From positions 163,809 to 227,808 of the forward strand of contig NW_022258870.1 of the NCBI RefSeq assembly GCF_009602425.1: a DNA stretch of 64,000 nt. Reading direction: 5' to 3'. The translations under genes were made by a program, and so were the position numbers. This stretch comes from Actinia tenebrosa. Lineage: Eukaryota; Cnidaria; Anthozoa; Actiniaria; Actiniidae. Of the stretch, positions 34,627 to 46,600 are shown in pieces (the first letter of the stretch is position 1; each line of letters starts with the position of its first letter). The notes beneath the pieces were generated by a model, which worked only from the letters and a program-made list of their open reading frames with translations, did not search any database and was not told the DNA's origin.

Positions 34627-35222
34627 ACTAGGTTGATATTTTATAAGCGATTTACCAAAAAATATAACCAACCAACACACAAAGAAAAACAGAAAAAAGT
34701 GAAAACAAAATTAAGAAGTTAGGTTGGAAATTCGCTTAATTTTCAGCGAAAAAAAAAACAACTTTTGAACGTTTCTTTCAGATACGTTGGTACATGTCAT
34801 GTGATTGTTTCCCGCCTTTTCCAATTATCTTGATCTTGTTATTACCGAGTATGAAATTTGTAAAGATGTAAATATACGTAATCTTGACAAAGGAATGATC
34901 TTTTAAAAAAAATTCTACGCCATTAATTTTAAGAATGAGAATGAATACGTCATAAAAAGGAATAAATAAATACCATGTAAACATTAAGTCTTTATTCACT
35001 TATTATGTTCATCTGAAATACTTGATGTTTGCAAACCATCGATTTCCTGTTTTATATCATTATTTAATCTTATTTTATCTGTGCTTGATTTAATCCTTAA
35101 TTAAATCCTGAAAACAACCTGTCTAGAGGAGGGTACATTGATTCTGTGTGTTACAATTATCTCCACCCCACCCTACTAGGTCAATTCCATCACTGTGCAG
35201 CAAAGAAGTAGGAAAATGCATT
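34627..35222. other. Convergent 3' flanks of transgelin-like 1 and the cupin-like gene
   Basis: The two genes end tail to tail here. An AATAAATAAA run lies near 34961. No exon seen. Confidence 0.6.
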
Positions 35223-36627
35223 TCATTTACAAGGGTGATACTCTACAGCCATCCAGATGCAGTCTGTATCACCATAGTACTGGTGCCAGGGGTACATGTA
35301 CTTGCCAGAATCCTCCACTCCAGTGAATGGTACATGGGTCATCCCAGGGTTCATAATCACATCTTCGTACAGAGTATCGAAGTCATTGCAGTGGAACTTC
35401 TGCATCCTACCCGTGCCATATACCTGAGTATGGACCTCTAGCATTTCTGGATTAGTATGCATGTTGTGAATGCCACAGTGGGTCTTGGCTGGACAGAACC
35501 AGACATTGACCTTCACATTGTGCTGTTTTAGACCTTAATGAATAAGGATATGATATACTTATTAAGGGCTTGGCTGCTACATCTTATTAGAACATTAAGA
35601 GTTGTGTGTTGACAGGGAAGGGGGAGAGCAAGGGGGAGGGCAATGGGTGCTGGACTTGTTTCTTTTCGAAGACATAGCAGAAATTATTGAAAACACAACA
35701 ATTTTTGGGAAATTTTTGAGAAGGAGGAGGGTTGTGTGAAGAAAGAGAAAAGAAAGCATCTTCTTCGTGCAATACCTTGGGTTGTTGACTCCTGGCCTGT
35801 GGCCAAAAATGGGTCAAATGCCACTTTACCAACATCAAACTGTGGTGATTTGTACAAAGGGATGTCCTTGGGGAAATCTGGTGCTTGTTTGCTCAGCTGA
35901 TACCAACCATCCTCAAGGACACAGCCTCCAATATTGTCTTCATTAGGAATCTGTATGAGGACCAAAGAGTCAGCAGTCTTGATCGTCACACCTGAAATGC
36001 CCCAGGGAGAGGGGGGTTAATTTCTTACAACCATTATCCGACGAAAAACCTTTCCTTCTATGCCCTACGAGGTCTGTTTTGACACTACGTATTGAAACTA
36101 AACCGAGAGGCAAAAGTTCACCTTGTGCGTGTAGCCAGTCACGTAAAAACTTATTCAAAGGATGAGTAGTTGTCGATTGGGAATTTTTTGGTTGCTTCGT
36201 ACACGTAAACAAGTATATGAAAAAGCAACTTTGAAGACCCTAAATTTCCAATATAAAGAAAGAAAAGGGCGTTTAAATCAATAAAAATCGACATATTTTG
36301 CAAGAGTACTGAACACAGAGCAACTTTCTTTGCTATACCTTTTAAGATAGTAGATGTACGAGGTGCGAGTGCTTTTACAGGGCTTGCAGTAGCCAGTACA
36401 GCTGGGCTGACTCCAATGTTTGTAACGATAGTTCGCTCCGAAATTACGTAGTCTTTGACACTACTGATCCACTGTGCTTTCAGGAATTTAGAAAATCTCA
36501 GATCTCTGATAACATTGGTCATATTGCCTCGTTGTTCTTGAACAAAAACGGCTCGAACGCAGTGAATGTTGGCGTTTGGTCGTTTCAAGCGTGGGTGATT
36601 CTGGGACGTGAACTTGTCACGCAACAT
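35223..36627 (-). CDS. Uncharacterised cupin-like protein
   Basis: I do not recognise a named family. Three exons on the minus strand (36627-36339, 35991-35776, 35533-35223) have good GT/AG borders and join in frame to 271 residues. The C-terminal third looks like a cupin (double-stranded beta-helix, usually metal-binding): HCGIHNMHTNPE, then EVHTQVYGTGRM, where E plus six residues plus G fits cupin motif 1, and later NPGMTHVPF, which resembles motif 2. It closes with YPWHQYYGDTDCIWMAVEYH. The middle section (SLVLIQIPNEDNIGGCVLED, then GWYQLSKQ) could be an earlier strand set of the same fold or a second cupin half. No signal peptide or membrane segment. It lies between transgelin-like 1 (tail to tail) and the glucan lyase-like gene (head to head, 7 kb apart). 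The gene model is solid; the function is unknown. Confidence 0.75.
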
Positions 36628-36693
36628 CGGGCTCAGTCATGACAATATATAATCCATGGGGTTGCCCCTGATTCAAATCCACTCAGAGTAATA

Positions 36694-36767
36694 TTAATAG
36701 TATTAATAATAATAATAATAATAATAATAATGATGATGATGATGATGATAATAATAATATCTTACAG
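36694..36767 (+). repeat. (AAT)n / (ATG)n microsatellite
   Basis: A run of AAT units grading into GAT/ATG units and back. Simple repeat. Confidence 0.9.
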
Positions 36768-38391
36768 TAAAATGTGTTCTATGGATAAAAATGCAAGATA
36801 TATATATACATGTTCTTTTCTTGCAACATCAATCGTGTTTTACTTTTTTTGAATATTTCTATATGATTTTTTCTCTCTTCACTTTAATACTGCTGAATTT
36901 TGGCTATGTACGGTCTATCACACCTCGATCATTGGGAGTAGGTATATTGTCACACCAGTTCAATTGTAAATAGTAGCAAGGCAAAGTTTTAGCTCGCATT
37001 AACCGATTTAGAGCTTGAGGAAAAAAACTGGTTCGAGCGGGGAGGGGAGGGGTTGAGGATTGTCCGGAGGAATCCCTATCAACAGTAACGTAAAATCTTT
37101 AGCCCCTGTCTGCATAAAAAAGTGGCCCTTGATTCCCTTGAAAATTTGTTGAATTCTTAACCCTCCACTTTATGTAGTATGAAATATTTGATGACCCCCC
37201 TTTTTGACTGAGTAGAAATTTAATGGCCCTCCCCTGGATTTCTCCTGCCCACCCCCTCCTAAAAACGTGAATGCTCCCTCCTAATATTGAGGGATTATTC
37301 CAATACAATGCAATTAGACCTTATAGCACGTTATCTACAAGTTAAAATTTGGTCAGACTAGAATGATTAGTATTACTTAGTTGAACTAATAACTGATTTA
37401 GATGCTTTTTTTTCTTTTTTTTAATTTTAGTTGGAGACTATCTTTAGGTGGAATGTCGCCTGTCTAGTTCTCCGCACAGAGTTTGATTGTTGGAAGCTTA
37501 ATAATTAAATAAAATAAATGAAATAAAACTAGCCCAAATGAATAGTTAACATGCGGCTTATTCACCTATTGGGCACTCTTAGTCCCAACGGGATTAATGA
37601 ACGCTTTATTTTCAACTAACCTTTTCTTTTGTCTTTTGATTGTTTCCTTGCCTACCTTGCTCTCATTGGTTTCTTTTGTCTTATTCTATCATATATACAC
37701 TCCTTTCTACCACTTCTTTCTCTTTTACTCCGACGAAGGACTAGCGTCCGAAACGTCAGTAAGTTTTTTCATCTTTTCACGGTGTATAATTTACCTTTTC
37801 ATCATTACTGTTTCATTAGAAACACCGACGCAGCTCACACTAGTTTTTAGCTAGTTATATCTGAATAGTTAACAGATATGGAGAAAGAGAATATCTTATA
37901 ACAGTGAAAACACTAGGATGCAGGATACATGACAATTAACCCATGACTGATTTTGTATCAACAAAGTTTATGTTCTTGTGAATGCCTAGATTAGCTTGAA
38001 GTTGATTGAAAGCTAATTTTTAACGCATTTTAATGTTTTCAGTTACTAGTAACGACCTAAAAGCTTCTGGTTGGTGTAACATTTTAAAAATTTATTTCGT
38101 GTTAAAAGTGCATCAAAGTGTACTCGGAAGACTGCGAGCAATAAGTCCCTCTAATCCCAACATATTGTTTACTTGTTTCTTCATGGTTTACACATATCAT
38201 GAATATTAAAATTGGCCCTAATATTTAATTAATTTGATCATCGAAAAACAGAGACCCTATTTGCAAGGGTTTCGACAAACAGGTTCTTTGATATTTCGAT
38301 AAATGAAAGACTGATCGAGATGCAAATATTTTTGTATAGCAATATCTCTTTGAAGGGATTTCATAGATGGAGAATATAATTCTTTATTTTT

Positions 38392-38709
38392 TTCCGGTCC
38401 GGTATCCTAAAAAATCGTGCGTTCTGATTGGCTGTTTGAGCGGGCGGTATTTTGTAAGTATCTGCCCGCGCGCGCGGTCCGGTATCCTTTGCCGCTAAAC
38501 GACAACACAAAACGATTACCAAAACAAGTAAAAAAAATACGGGAAAAAAATAAATAAGTTATTTACCGTCCTATAGTCGGTCCGGATAGGGAAAAACTGT
38601 GCCCTCGGTCTTGAACACGGACCTCGGCCTAACGGCCTCGGTCCGTATATTCAAGACCTCGGGCACAGTTTTTCCCTATCCGGACCTCCTGGCCGGTAAA
38701 TAACATATA
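38392..38709 (+). repeat. GTCCGGTATC repeat with terminal hairpin, copy 2
   Basis: The better copy of the element at 9749-10069. The terminal foldback (about 38578-38697) pairs GGTCCGGATAGGGAAAAACT with AGTTTTTCCCTATCCGGACC exactly, around a GGCCTAACGGCC centre. Contains GCGCGCGCGG and CTGATTGGCTG. Non-coding. Confidence 0.8.
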
Positions 38710-39198
38710 TATATTTTAAAAGATGCCTATTCTATTGGATACCGCCCTTCGAAACCGCCTCTGGGGTGATTACAGACCATGCACGGCTAACTAATAGATC
38801 AACTAATGATCTTTTATCACGTAATTCCAAAACTCACAGGACAGAAAAGTAAATGCGACAGCTGGAAAGAACGTGTTGAAATTAGTAAAACTCTAAAGTT
38901 TGAAGAAAGTGAGTTTAAAACTCGCGAAGATATGAATTTTCAAAAATCAAATTGTTATACGAAAGCATTTCGTTTGTAGGCAAGAGATGCCTACGAGCAA
39001 AGGTTTTGGCATACAAAATTTACACTTTTCGGAATTTATATCTTTGCGAATTTTGAATTTCTTTCTTTCAAACTTCCATTTTTGTAATTTTAACGTGTAA
39101 TAGCGAATATAGTGCACGCCATACAGCTATTCAGTGCTACCAAACAAAGTAGCGTAGGGGTAGACAATACATCTTTGTTTTTTTTTTCTTCACGAATA

Positions 39199-39378
39199 TA
39201 TGCACCGAATCGAAATATGGCGACCAGAATAGCTCTGCACCGACTAACTAGCCTCATGATGGCTGACGTGGAAACAGAAAAATGTTTTGAAATGTTTGAG
39301 AGGCTAGTCAGTCTCTTGGTGCAGGACAATTATATTTAATGTTATTCAAATTAGTCGCCATATGTCCATTCCGTGTAT
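39199..39378. mobile_element. Decayed relative of the palindromic MITE at 22296
   Basis: Shares GCACCGAATCGAAATATGGC and GACC at the left and TATTCAAATTAGTCGCCATA at the right. The arms now mismatch at many sites, so this insertion is clearly older than the copy at 22296-22487. Confidence 0.7.
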
Positions 39379-40710
39379 GACGTGCACTCTAAAACTCGTT
39401 ATGATATGCAAAGGATAAAATATAAAATGTATTATTTTTGTTTCGAATGATTGACCCCACGTAAGCGCAAACACTCCCTTCTTGCTCAGTTTCAGCGGAC
39501 CATTGTGCTCGAAGGAACTTTCTTTTTCTTTGAAGACGCAAGTGAATTCTTGACGAAACTGCAGGAAAACTAGAGGTGAGCCTTGCTGTATGACCCTCAT
39601 GTGAGAACCAAGGGAAAATCAAGTGTAAGACCTAACCAACTAAAAGCCGACATGTTTTTTCAGGGTTCTATCTGTGCCCTAACTTAGATCAGCCCAGGGA
39701 TTGTTTCAGGGTTCGATATGAACAATAATGATTATTTGCAGTGAGATTGAGTTTCCATTATGGAGTGATCCTAATTTTGCGGAATTTGCGTTGGATGAGT
39801 GCAGAGGAGCGGCAATTTGTAGACTTTTCATCTGCAGTGATTCTTTGGGTGAATGCACTGAATGAGCGCGCTGCGATATATCATTGAGTTTTAGAAGGAA
39901 AGGCGGGTAAATGCAAAACAAAATGCATGGAAAGTCTGTAGTTAAATAAAAAAATAAAATGAAAATAGATAAAGATAAAAATGAAATAAAATATTTTTTA
40001 AAATGTTGGAAGTAAGTGGCGACTTCGAACAGAATTCTTTGTTCTCTAAAGTAATTCATTCTGACTTTGATTTCATTAGGCGTTATTTAAGACTCGGTCC
40101 TTTTCTTTATTTGTATGATAATGCTTTGTGTTATGTCGCACACTTGTATTTTTACGCTTTGTCAAGCAGCCCTTCAAACCCTTTTTCATTTTTGCGGGGT
40201 ATTGTGTAGCTACTCCAGCCCTTGGTTCCTGGCCCTTAAGACATTTTTCCCCAATGAATCTTTTGCGTCCGCGTCCGTTGAAAGGTAGAGCGTAGAAGAG
40301 TTGAAAGGTAGAGCGCCGAAAAAAACTCATACACTCGAGCCACCTTAATGTCCTTAATTACACGAGAAAAATTCTGCGCGCTGCAAATGATGGAAATATG
40401 TTGGAAGTGGTGACTTAGAAGTGGCGACTTAGAAGGAAATAGCTTAATGCAAGCGTGAGTTATCCAAGGTTATCTGAAGACGTTCAAACATAGCAATGGC
40501 CATGTAATACGGTTCATACCACATGCAAATTAGCGCCCTGTTTACTAGCTGTTGCATATCGCAAGTAAAGTGCTGCGAGTAGGCATGAAGGTTATTTATA
40601 GTTGCCATTTATTGTTTATTTATTGCCTGCCTCTATATTTGATTTATTTGTCATAGTGTAGCTGACCACAATAATACTGACAACAAGTATAGCTGTCTCT
40701 AACAAGTACA

Positions 40711-40980
40711 TACACTTATTTCAATAAAGTTAGTCACCTGAAAAGCTACAAAGCTGAGACCTGCAAGGATTATGGGTAGATATATTTTACATGTTTCAAC
40801 TGCTTTTATAACTATTGAGGGATTTTAGATCTTTTACCAGTTACAGTCTCACCTCTTCTGAGCATCCTAAAGCTGCAAATCGTATCAAAAGCTTTGTTTG
40901 ATATTCAAAAATTCCCAAGATACTCAGTGATCTCAGCTTTCTAGGTTTTTTGGTGACTAACTTTATTGGAAATAAGTGTA
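40711..40980. mobile_element. MITE with TACACTTATTTC ends
   Basis: The left end TACACTTATTTCAATAAAGT and the right end ACTTTATTGGAAATAAGTGTA are complementary. The pairing continues inward through AGTCACC/GGTGACT and AGCTGAGA/TCTCAGCT. About 270 bp, non-coding, with a TATA-rich flank on the right. Confidence 0.75.
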
Positions 40981-41845
40981 TATAAGAAAAACAACTAAAA
41001 AGTCTCTATGTACTTTTCATAAATATATAAACTTACAAATGGATGGCTTAGCAATATTAAACAGGAAGGTAAACAGCTAAGCTGATATTTATATAATACC
41101 AACTTCATCCAGGGAGAACAACTATGTAAAAGAGATGGTTTAAAAACATCCGAATAAAATCAATTTTGTTCGACAAGGATACAATTTATCATAATCACTG
41201 TCCACAAAAGCATCAATAAGGATAATAAAATATCTTCACTTTCCCCTTAAACAGTGGCGGATCCAGGATTTTTCAAAGAGGGGTTCCGTTTCTTAAACTG
41301 TATTTAGAAAACTCATTAATAATTCATGAGGAAAACACAATAGAAATCATGACCATGAAGGTGATTTTATATCGGATATAGATTCGTCTTCATTTTCTCT
41401 GTCAAACTTGGTTCATTTCGTAAAGAATTCTGTACCATATGAGAACATACATCATGAGTTTTCTAAGCCGTTCAATAAACTCGCAGATCGTGTTTTATCG
41501 GGTCTAAAACCACTCGGCTACGCCTCGTGTTTTATACCCGATAAAATACTCTCGCTCGTTTATCAAACAGTACATAATTCTCTTTTATTTAGTCGATGTT
41601 TGACAAAAAAATTGGCTCTAATCACCTAATTTACTATCTAGTAACGGAACTTAAAGGTAAATCATTCGTGAGATAAATAATATATGAACTAGGAGCACAA
41701 GGAAAAACTATTACTTGCCCCTGAAATTGCATTCTAGCCTAAATGCGCCTTACATGAGTGATAGTCTAAATACACACAGATATATATATATATATTGCAT
41801 AAGTTATTCAACTAAGATATTTCTTAAATAAAAATGTCTGTCTGC

Positions 41846-42239
41846 AGGGCTGTCAACTCTCCCGGATAAACCGGGAGTCTCCAGATTTCGGACCGTGTCT
41901 CCCGGTCTCCAGATTAGAGTATCAAATCTCCCGGATAATCCCCGAAGCTGACCATTTCTTGTCTTGTGAGACTAGACTTTCACAACCATAAAATTCCAAT
42001 TATTTCATGTTGTTTGTGTTATTTTATATCGCTAACAAAATCAAAACGTTCCTCATGAACTGTTCTTGCAAGCAGGCCATTGTAATATAAGCGATAATCT
42101 GATTGGTCAGAAATAAACCAATCACATCAAATGTTACAAAGCGAAAGACGTCTTTTCGCGCGCTTTTTGACGCGTTGTGACGTCATGTCCCTTCCCTATC
42201 AATTCTCCAGATTTGAATATCTTGGGGGTTGACAGCCCT
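41846..42239. mobile_element. hAT-like MITE with AGGGCTGTCAAC ends
   Basis: Ends AGGGCTGTCAACTC and the complement GGTTGACAGCCCT. The flanks CTGTCTGC (41838-41845) and GTGTCTGC (42240-42247) match at 7 of 8 positions, as expected for the 8-bp target duplication of hAT transposons. 394 bp, with CCCGG-rich subterminal repeats and no transposase frame. Confidence 0.7.
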
Positions 42240-42365
42240 GTGTCTGCTACAGTTTCTTCTCTTTTAATGATACCTGTGAGTGAGAGTTCCACGCTGAGTA
42301 GGAAAAAGCACGACTTTCATGAATATACTTCTATAAAACTTCCAATATATTTCCATCGATTTAGT

Positions 42366-42657
42366 CAAGGGAGCACGTTAAAATTTTGATTGTGTTGGTT
42401 TATCTTCGATTTTATTGCACGTAATCTAAGATATAACAGACGTACGTTCCTCGTAGTGCTTGTTTACGTGCGCGCGCTACACTTTATGGCAGGCGTTCCT
42501 TGCTTCAGTCGGGCTAGCGAATTTACTCCGAAAACCGACGAAACCAAAACACTACGAGGAACGCCTGTCACATGATGGATTGCGCGCGCTAGATAGATCA
42601 ACCAAGAACAATACCTTTAATTTCCTTATACAAACAAATTTTTAATGTGCTCCCTTG
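42366..42657. mobile_element. MITE with CAAGGGAGCAC ends, possibly hAT-like
   Basis: Ends CAAGGGAGCACGTTAAAATT and the near-complement AATTTTTAATGTGCTCCCTTG. ATTTAGT is present directly on both sides (42359-42365 and 42658-42664). Inside, GTTCCTCGTAGTG and CACTACGAGGAAC form a second inverted pair. 292 bp, non-coding. Confidence 0.75.
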
Positions 42658-43648
42658 ATTTAGTTTGGACATTCCATCGTATTTCCAACATTGGCTTCCA
42701 ACATATTTCCTCACAAATTTCCGAAATGCACGACTTGTCATCACTAAATAAATCCCAATATATTTCCATGATATTTCCAACATGTTTCCAACGTATTTCC
42801 ATAGCGGGCCAAGGAATTGTCCAAAAGATTGGAGGACTGACTTCCAATTATTTTCTTCCAACATATTTTCATCATTCAACATCTCATTTTCCGAGCATTA
42901 CTTCCACAGTGATCCAAGCTTAATAAGAAAAGCCAGGCTTGCTTTGCTGAAAGCCTGCAAATTAGTTAGCCTAGCACTTGCTCCTAAAAATATTCATGCA
43001 ATTTCTTTATGAAAATACATTGTTTAGCGTGTATTCGAACAAGCATTACACTCATTTCTGTAATAAGACTTTTAGTTTAGGAGATATTTGAGGACAAATT
43101 CCAGGATTCCCCTTCCAGAGGTGGTGGGTACCAATTATCCCCACCCTTCCCCTCTAAATCGGGTACCCTAATCTGACAAAATTTTTGACTTTATCTTTAT
43201 CTTTATCTAATCCAGTGCTCATAAATTGATGTTATCATGGGAGAACTGATGAAATTAGAGATGTTTGCAATGGTTTCAACGTCATATTGTATTTATTAGA
43301 GTAAGGATATTTCGCTAACGGAAGATTGAAATGTAAATATTTTTATAGGGGCATATCTCTTTGATGGGGTTTCGTCGATGAAGGAGATAATTAATTATAG
43401 ATTTGTTCCGTCTTAGATACAGATAGAGACAGAGATGCAGTAAAATTTCCAACTGGGTGTCCGAATACGATGAAAAATATTAGCATCAAAAAATGTTTTC
43501 CTCTTGAAAAAGGCCGAATTTGTTTGTGTTGACTCTCAAATTGGAAATTTCTGCTAGGGTCAAGTCCCACAGTTTAACAGTTTTGCATTCGATATATATA
43601 AGAGATATATAATCATTTATAATTTGATCTCTTTTAGATTGCAAAAGG

Positions 43649-46600
43649 ATGGCTTACAGATATGTCCCACCTGATGAGTTCACTCCTGAGTCGCGAGTAA
43701 CTTGGAAACCCTTGAATACCGTGACAAGCTGGAAACAAGAGGAGGAAGGAATCGTGGACAAGTTTACCTTGAACTTTGACTCTGGACACAAGCTGTACAT
43801 CTACTTCTTTTCTCACACGAGTTTTCGTGTTCGCTTTAATCCTGATCCTAATGCTCCATATGTAAAGAGTCGTTCCCCTGCCACACAAGTTGAGCGCATC
43901 GAGGCACACGAAATCAAAGTTGAAGAAAAGAACAAAGTGTTGATCATTGAGACTAATCGTATCAAGGTCAAAGTCAACCTCACCAAGTATGCACTTTCAG
44001 TTTACAGAGGAAACCAGCTGATCCACGCTGATCCTGATGATTATAACCTTGTCTACATCCCAAAAGAAGCAGGCGGAGAAGCGGTGGCTAACTTCAAGAT
44101 GGCGCCGAAAAATGCATGCTACTTTGGCTTTGGTGAAAAAGCAGGCGTGACGCTGGACAAACGACGCGTACCTAAGCAGCACTTCTATGGTAATTTCGGA
44201 GGCGACAACAAAGAGAAACTGGGCTCAGCCTTAACATTCTTTAACTATGACAACTTTGGGTACGCCGCGCCCGATTTGACGCCTGAAGGTGAAGTCCAGG
44301 GACCGTTGAACCCTAATGGCCCTCTTTATCAGTCATCCCCATTCCTTATCGAACACAATCCTAGTCCAACTGGTGACTTCAGTGGGCCGTCCTACGCGTA
44401 TGGAATCCTGCTTGACAACACCTCCCAGACATACATAAATCTAAGGCAGGGTGACCAATATTACATCGGAGCGCTTCACGGTGAGCTCGATTACTACTTC
44501 TTCGCGGGAGATCACGTCGCAGAAGTCCTGAACGAGTTTACGCAGCTGACTGGTCGCACGAAGCTTAAACCTAAGCACGTCTTTGGCTACCACCAAGGAG
44601 GCTATGGGTGGAATTACAACAACAAGTGGAAGCTGATGGAGGTTGCGCTGAAATACCGACAATGGAAGATTCCTATCGATGGATTGCACGTGGATGTCGA
44701 CCTTCAAGACAGCTACCGAACCTTCACTCACAGCAAAAAGAAGTTCCCCAACCCGAAGGGAATGTTTGCTGCTCTCCATGATTGGGGGTTTAAGATGTCC
44801 ACTAATATAACCCCAATTATCAGCTGTAATGCAGACGAAGAAGGAGAGCATAGCCCTTACAAAGCACTCGATTCAGGAAAACAGAAGAACGCGTTTGTCA
44901 GGAACACTCGTGAAGACGGAAGTGGCACCCACGATTTTTATATTGGGAATGTCAACTATGGTCGTGGTCATCTTACATGGGGTCATTATCCAGATTTGGG
45001 ACGGCACGATGTGCAAGAGTGGTGGGGTGAGCAATACAGGGACCTTTTAGACTGGGGCCTTGATTTTGTTTGGCAGGACATGACCACACCTGCAATGAAG
45101 GCCAGCATTCACCAGGATCCTTGTCCGTTTCTATCCTTTCCTATGGATGTGATGTTATCTGATAATGAAGAGACAAGGTATGTACATAGAAATGTCTTCC
45201 AGTCGAAATGTCTGGAAAATAACTCAATGGATCCTTCTCGAATTTATCGGTGGTTGTGAGGTAACATGAAAACACGAATGAAGCCGCTCTTCTCTCGTTG
45301 GAATTTGTGGCATTTCTTTTGTTTTTCAATGTTAAACCTCGCATTCAAAAATTTTTGAGAAGGGTCCACTGGCGTTACACTGTCGTTGGTGACAAAACCG
45401 AGAGATCATAGGGATGTACCCACGTCCCCCTCATTAGCTTTGTAGTAGGCCACCAATTTTCTGGGTATTTTCAGCTATATTTTACATGACGTTTCTCATA
45501 CTTTAGGTACGATGATCATAGCACTCACCTTGAAGATAAGAAGCCATTTGCCAAGATTCGTTGCCTGTACAACTACAACCTCTGTAAGGCTACATACAAA
45601 GGTACGTTGTCATCCACAAAATTCGAATATATTCATTTCAGTGTTTATATTCAACAAGAAAAGCAAGGTTGGGGGGAACGAAAAACAACAACAACAACAA
45701 CAAAAACAACTAAAAAAGAATACAAAACCAATAAAAGACCAAAAACGTAGGAAATTAGAGTTAAACCGTCAATCTAAATAGCCTTATTATCAACAAATTC
45801 TGTCACATATCACATATAAACGACACGTTTGCATATTTGCTATGCGTGACCATTTCTCAAGACAAAGAATCTTACATTTATATGGTATTCTTTAGGTCTT
45901 GAAAAGCTGCAACCCGATCGACGTCATTTTATCATTGCACGAGGAGGCTTTGTGGGCGTTCACCGTTACGCAGGGCTTTGGACCGGTGACAGTACTTCCA
46001 ACTGGGAATTTGTTCGTATTAACATCCCTCTGATCCTGAACATTGGATTATCTGGCCAGGCAATCTCTGGTTGTGACATTGGTGGATTCTGTGCAGCTTT
46101 TCAAGGACAAATTGTTGAGCCTGAGATGCTGGTACGGTGGACAATAATGGGAGCGTTTCTGCCTTGGTTCAGAAACCACTACGACAACTACTACAAACCT
46201 TACCAAGAACCTTACAGATACAGCGAACCGGTGCCGAGTATTTGCCGAAAGTACATCGAACTGCGTTACCGTTTGATTCAATACATCTATGACGCAATGT
46301 TTGGAAACACACAGGTGAGTATGGTCCATGGATGATGAAAGACGTGATCTGTGAATATTCAGAGAGAAAGGTAATCGGATGGATGGATTGATGGAGGGAT
46401 GGAAAGATGGATGGGAGGATGGATGGGAGGATGCAGGGATGGATGGGAGGATGCAGGGATGGATGGGAGGAAGGAAGGACTGCTTGGTAAATGGATAGAT
46501 GAACTTGATGGATGGAAGCTATAGATGCATTTGGATGAAATGTTGGATAAATTTATCGATTGACTGGTAGATAAATGTATGTGGATGAAATAATAGATGT

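Larger units (their letters stand above)
36628..43648. other. Seven-kilobase region without recognisable genes
   Basis: Lies between two divergent genes. It holds an (AAT)n/(ATG)n run, the second GTCCGGTATC repeat, a decayed palindromic element, a 270-bp inverted-repeat element and two hAT-like miniature elements, listed separately. A palindromic block near 41490-41560 (TTTTATCGGGT and ACCCGATAAAA) and a stretch at 42675-42860 with irregular TATTTCCAAC repeats also stand out. Open frames here are short and unlike any protein I know. Confidence 0.6.

Noticed and set aside
41254-41300. CAGTGGCGGATCCAGGA motif as the end of a hAT-type element
   Set aside because: Resembles common transposon ends but I could not find a matching inverted end nearby, so no element is called.
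42675-42860. Regular TATTTCCAAC repeats as a possible regulatory array
   Set aside because: Spacing is irregular and the units are diverged; more likely decayed simple sequence.
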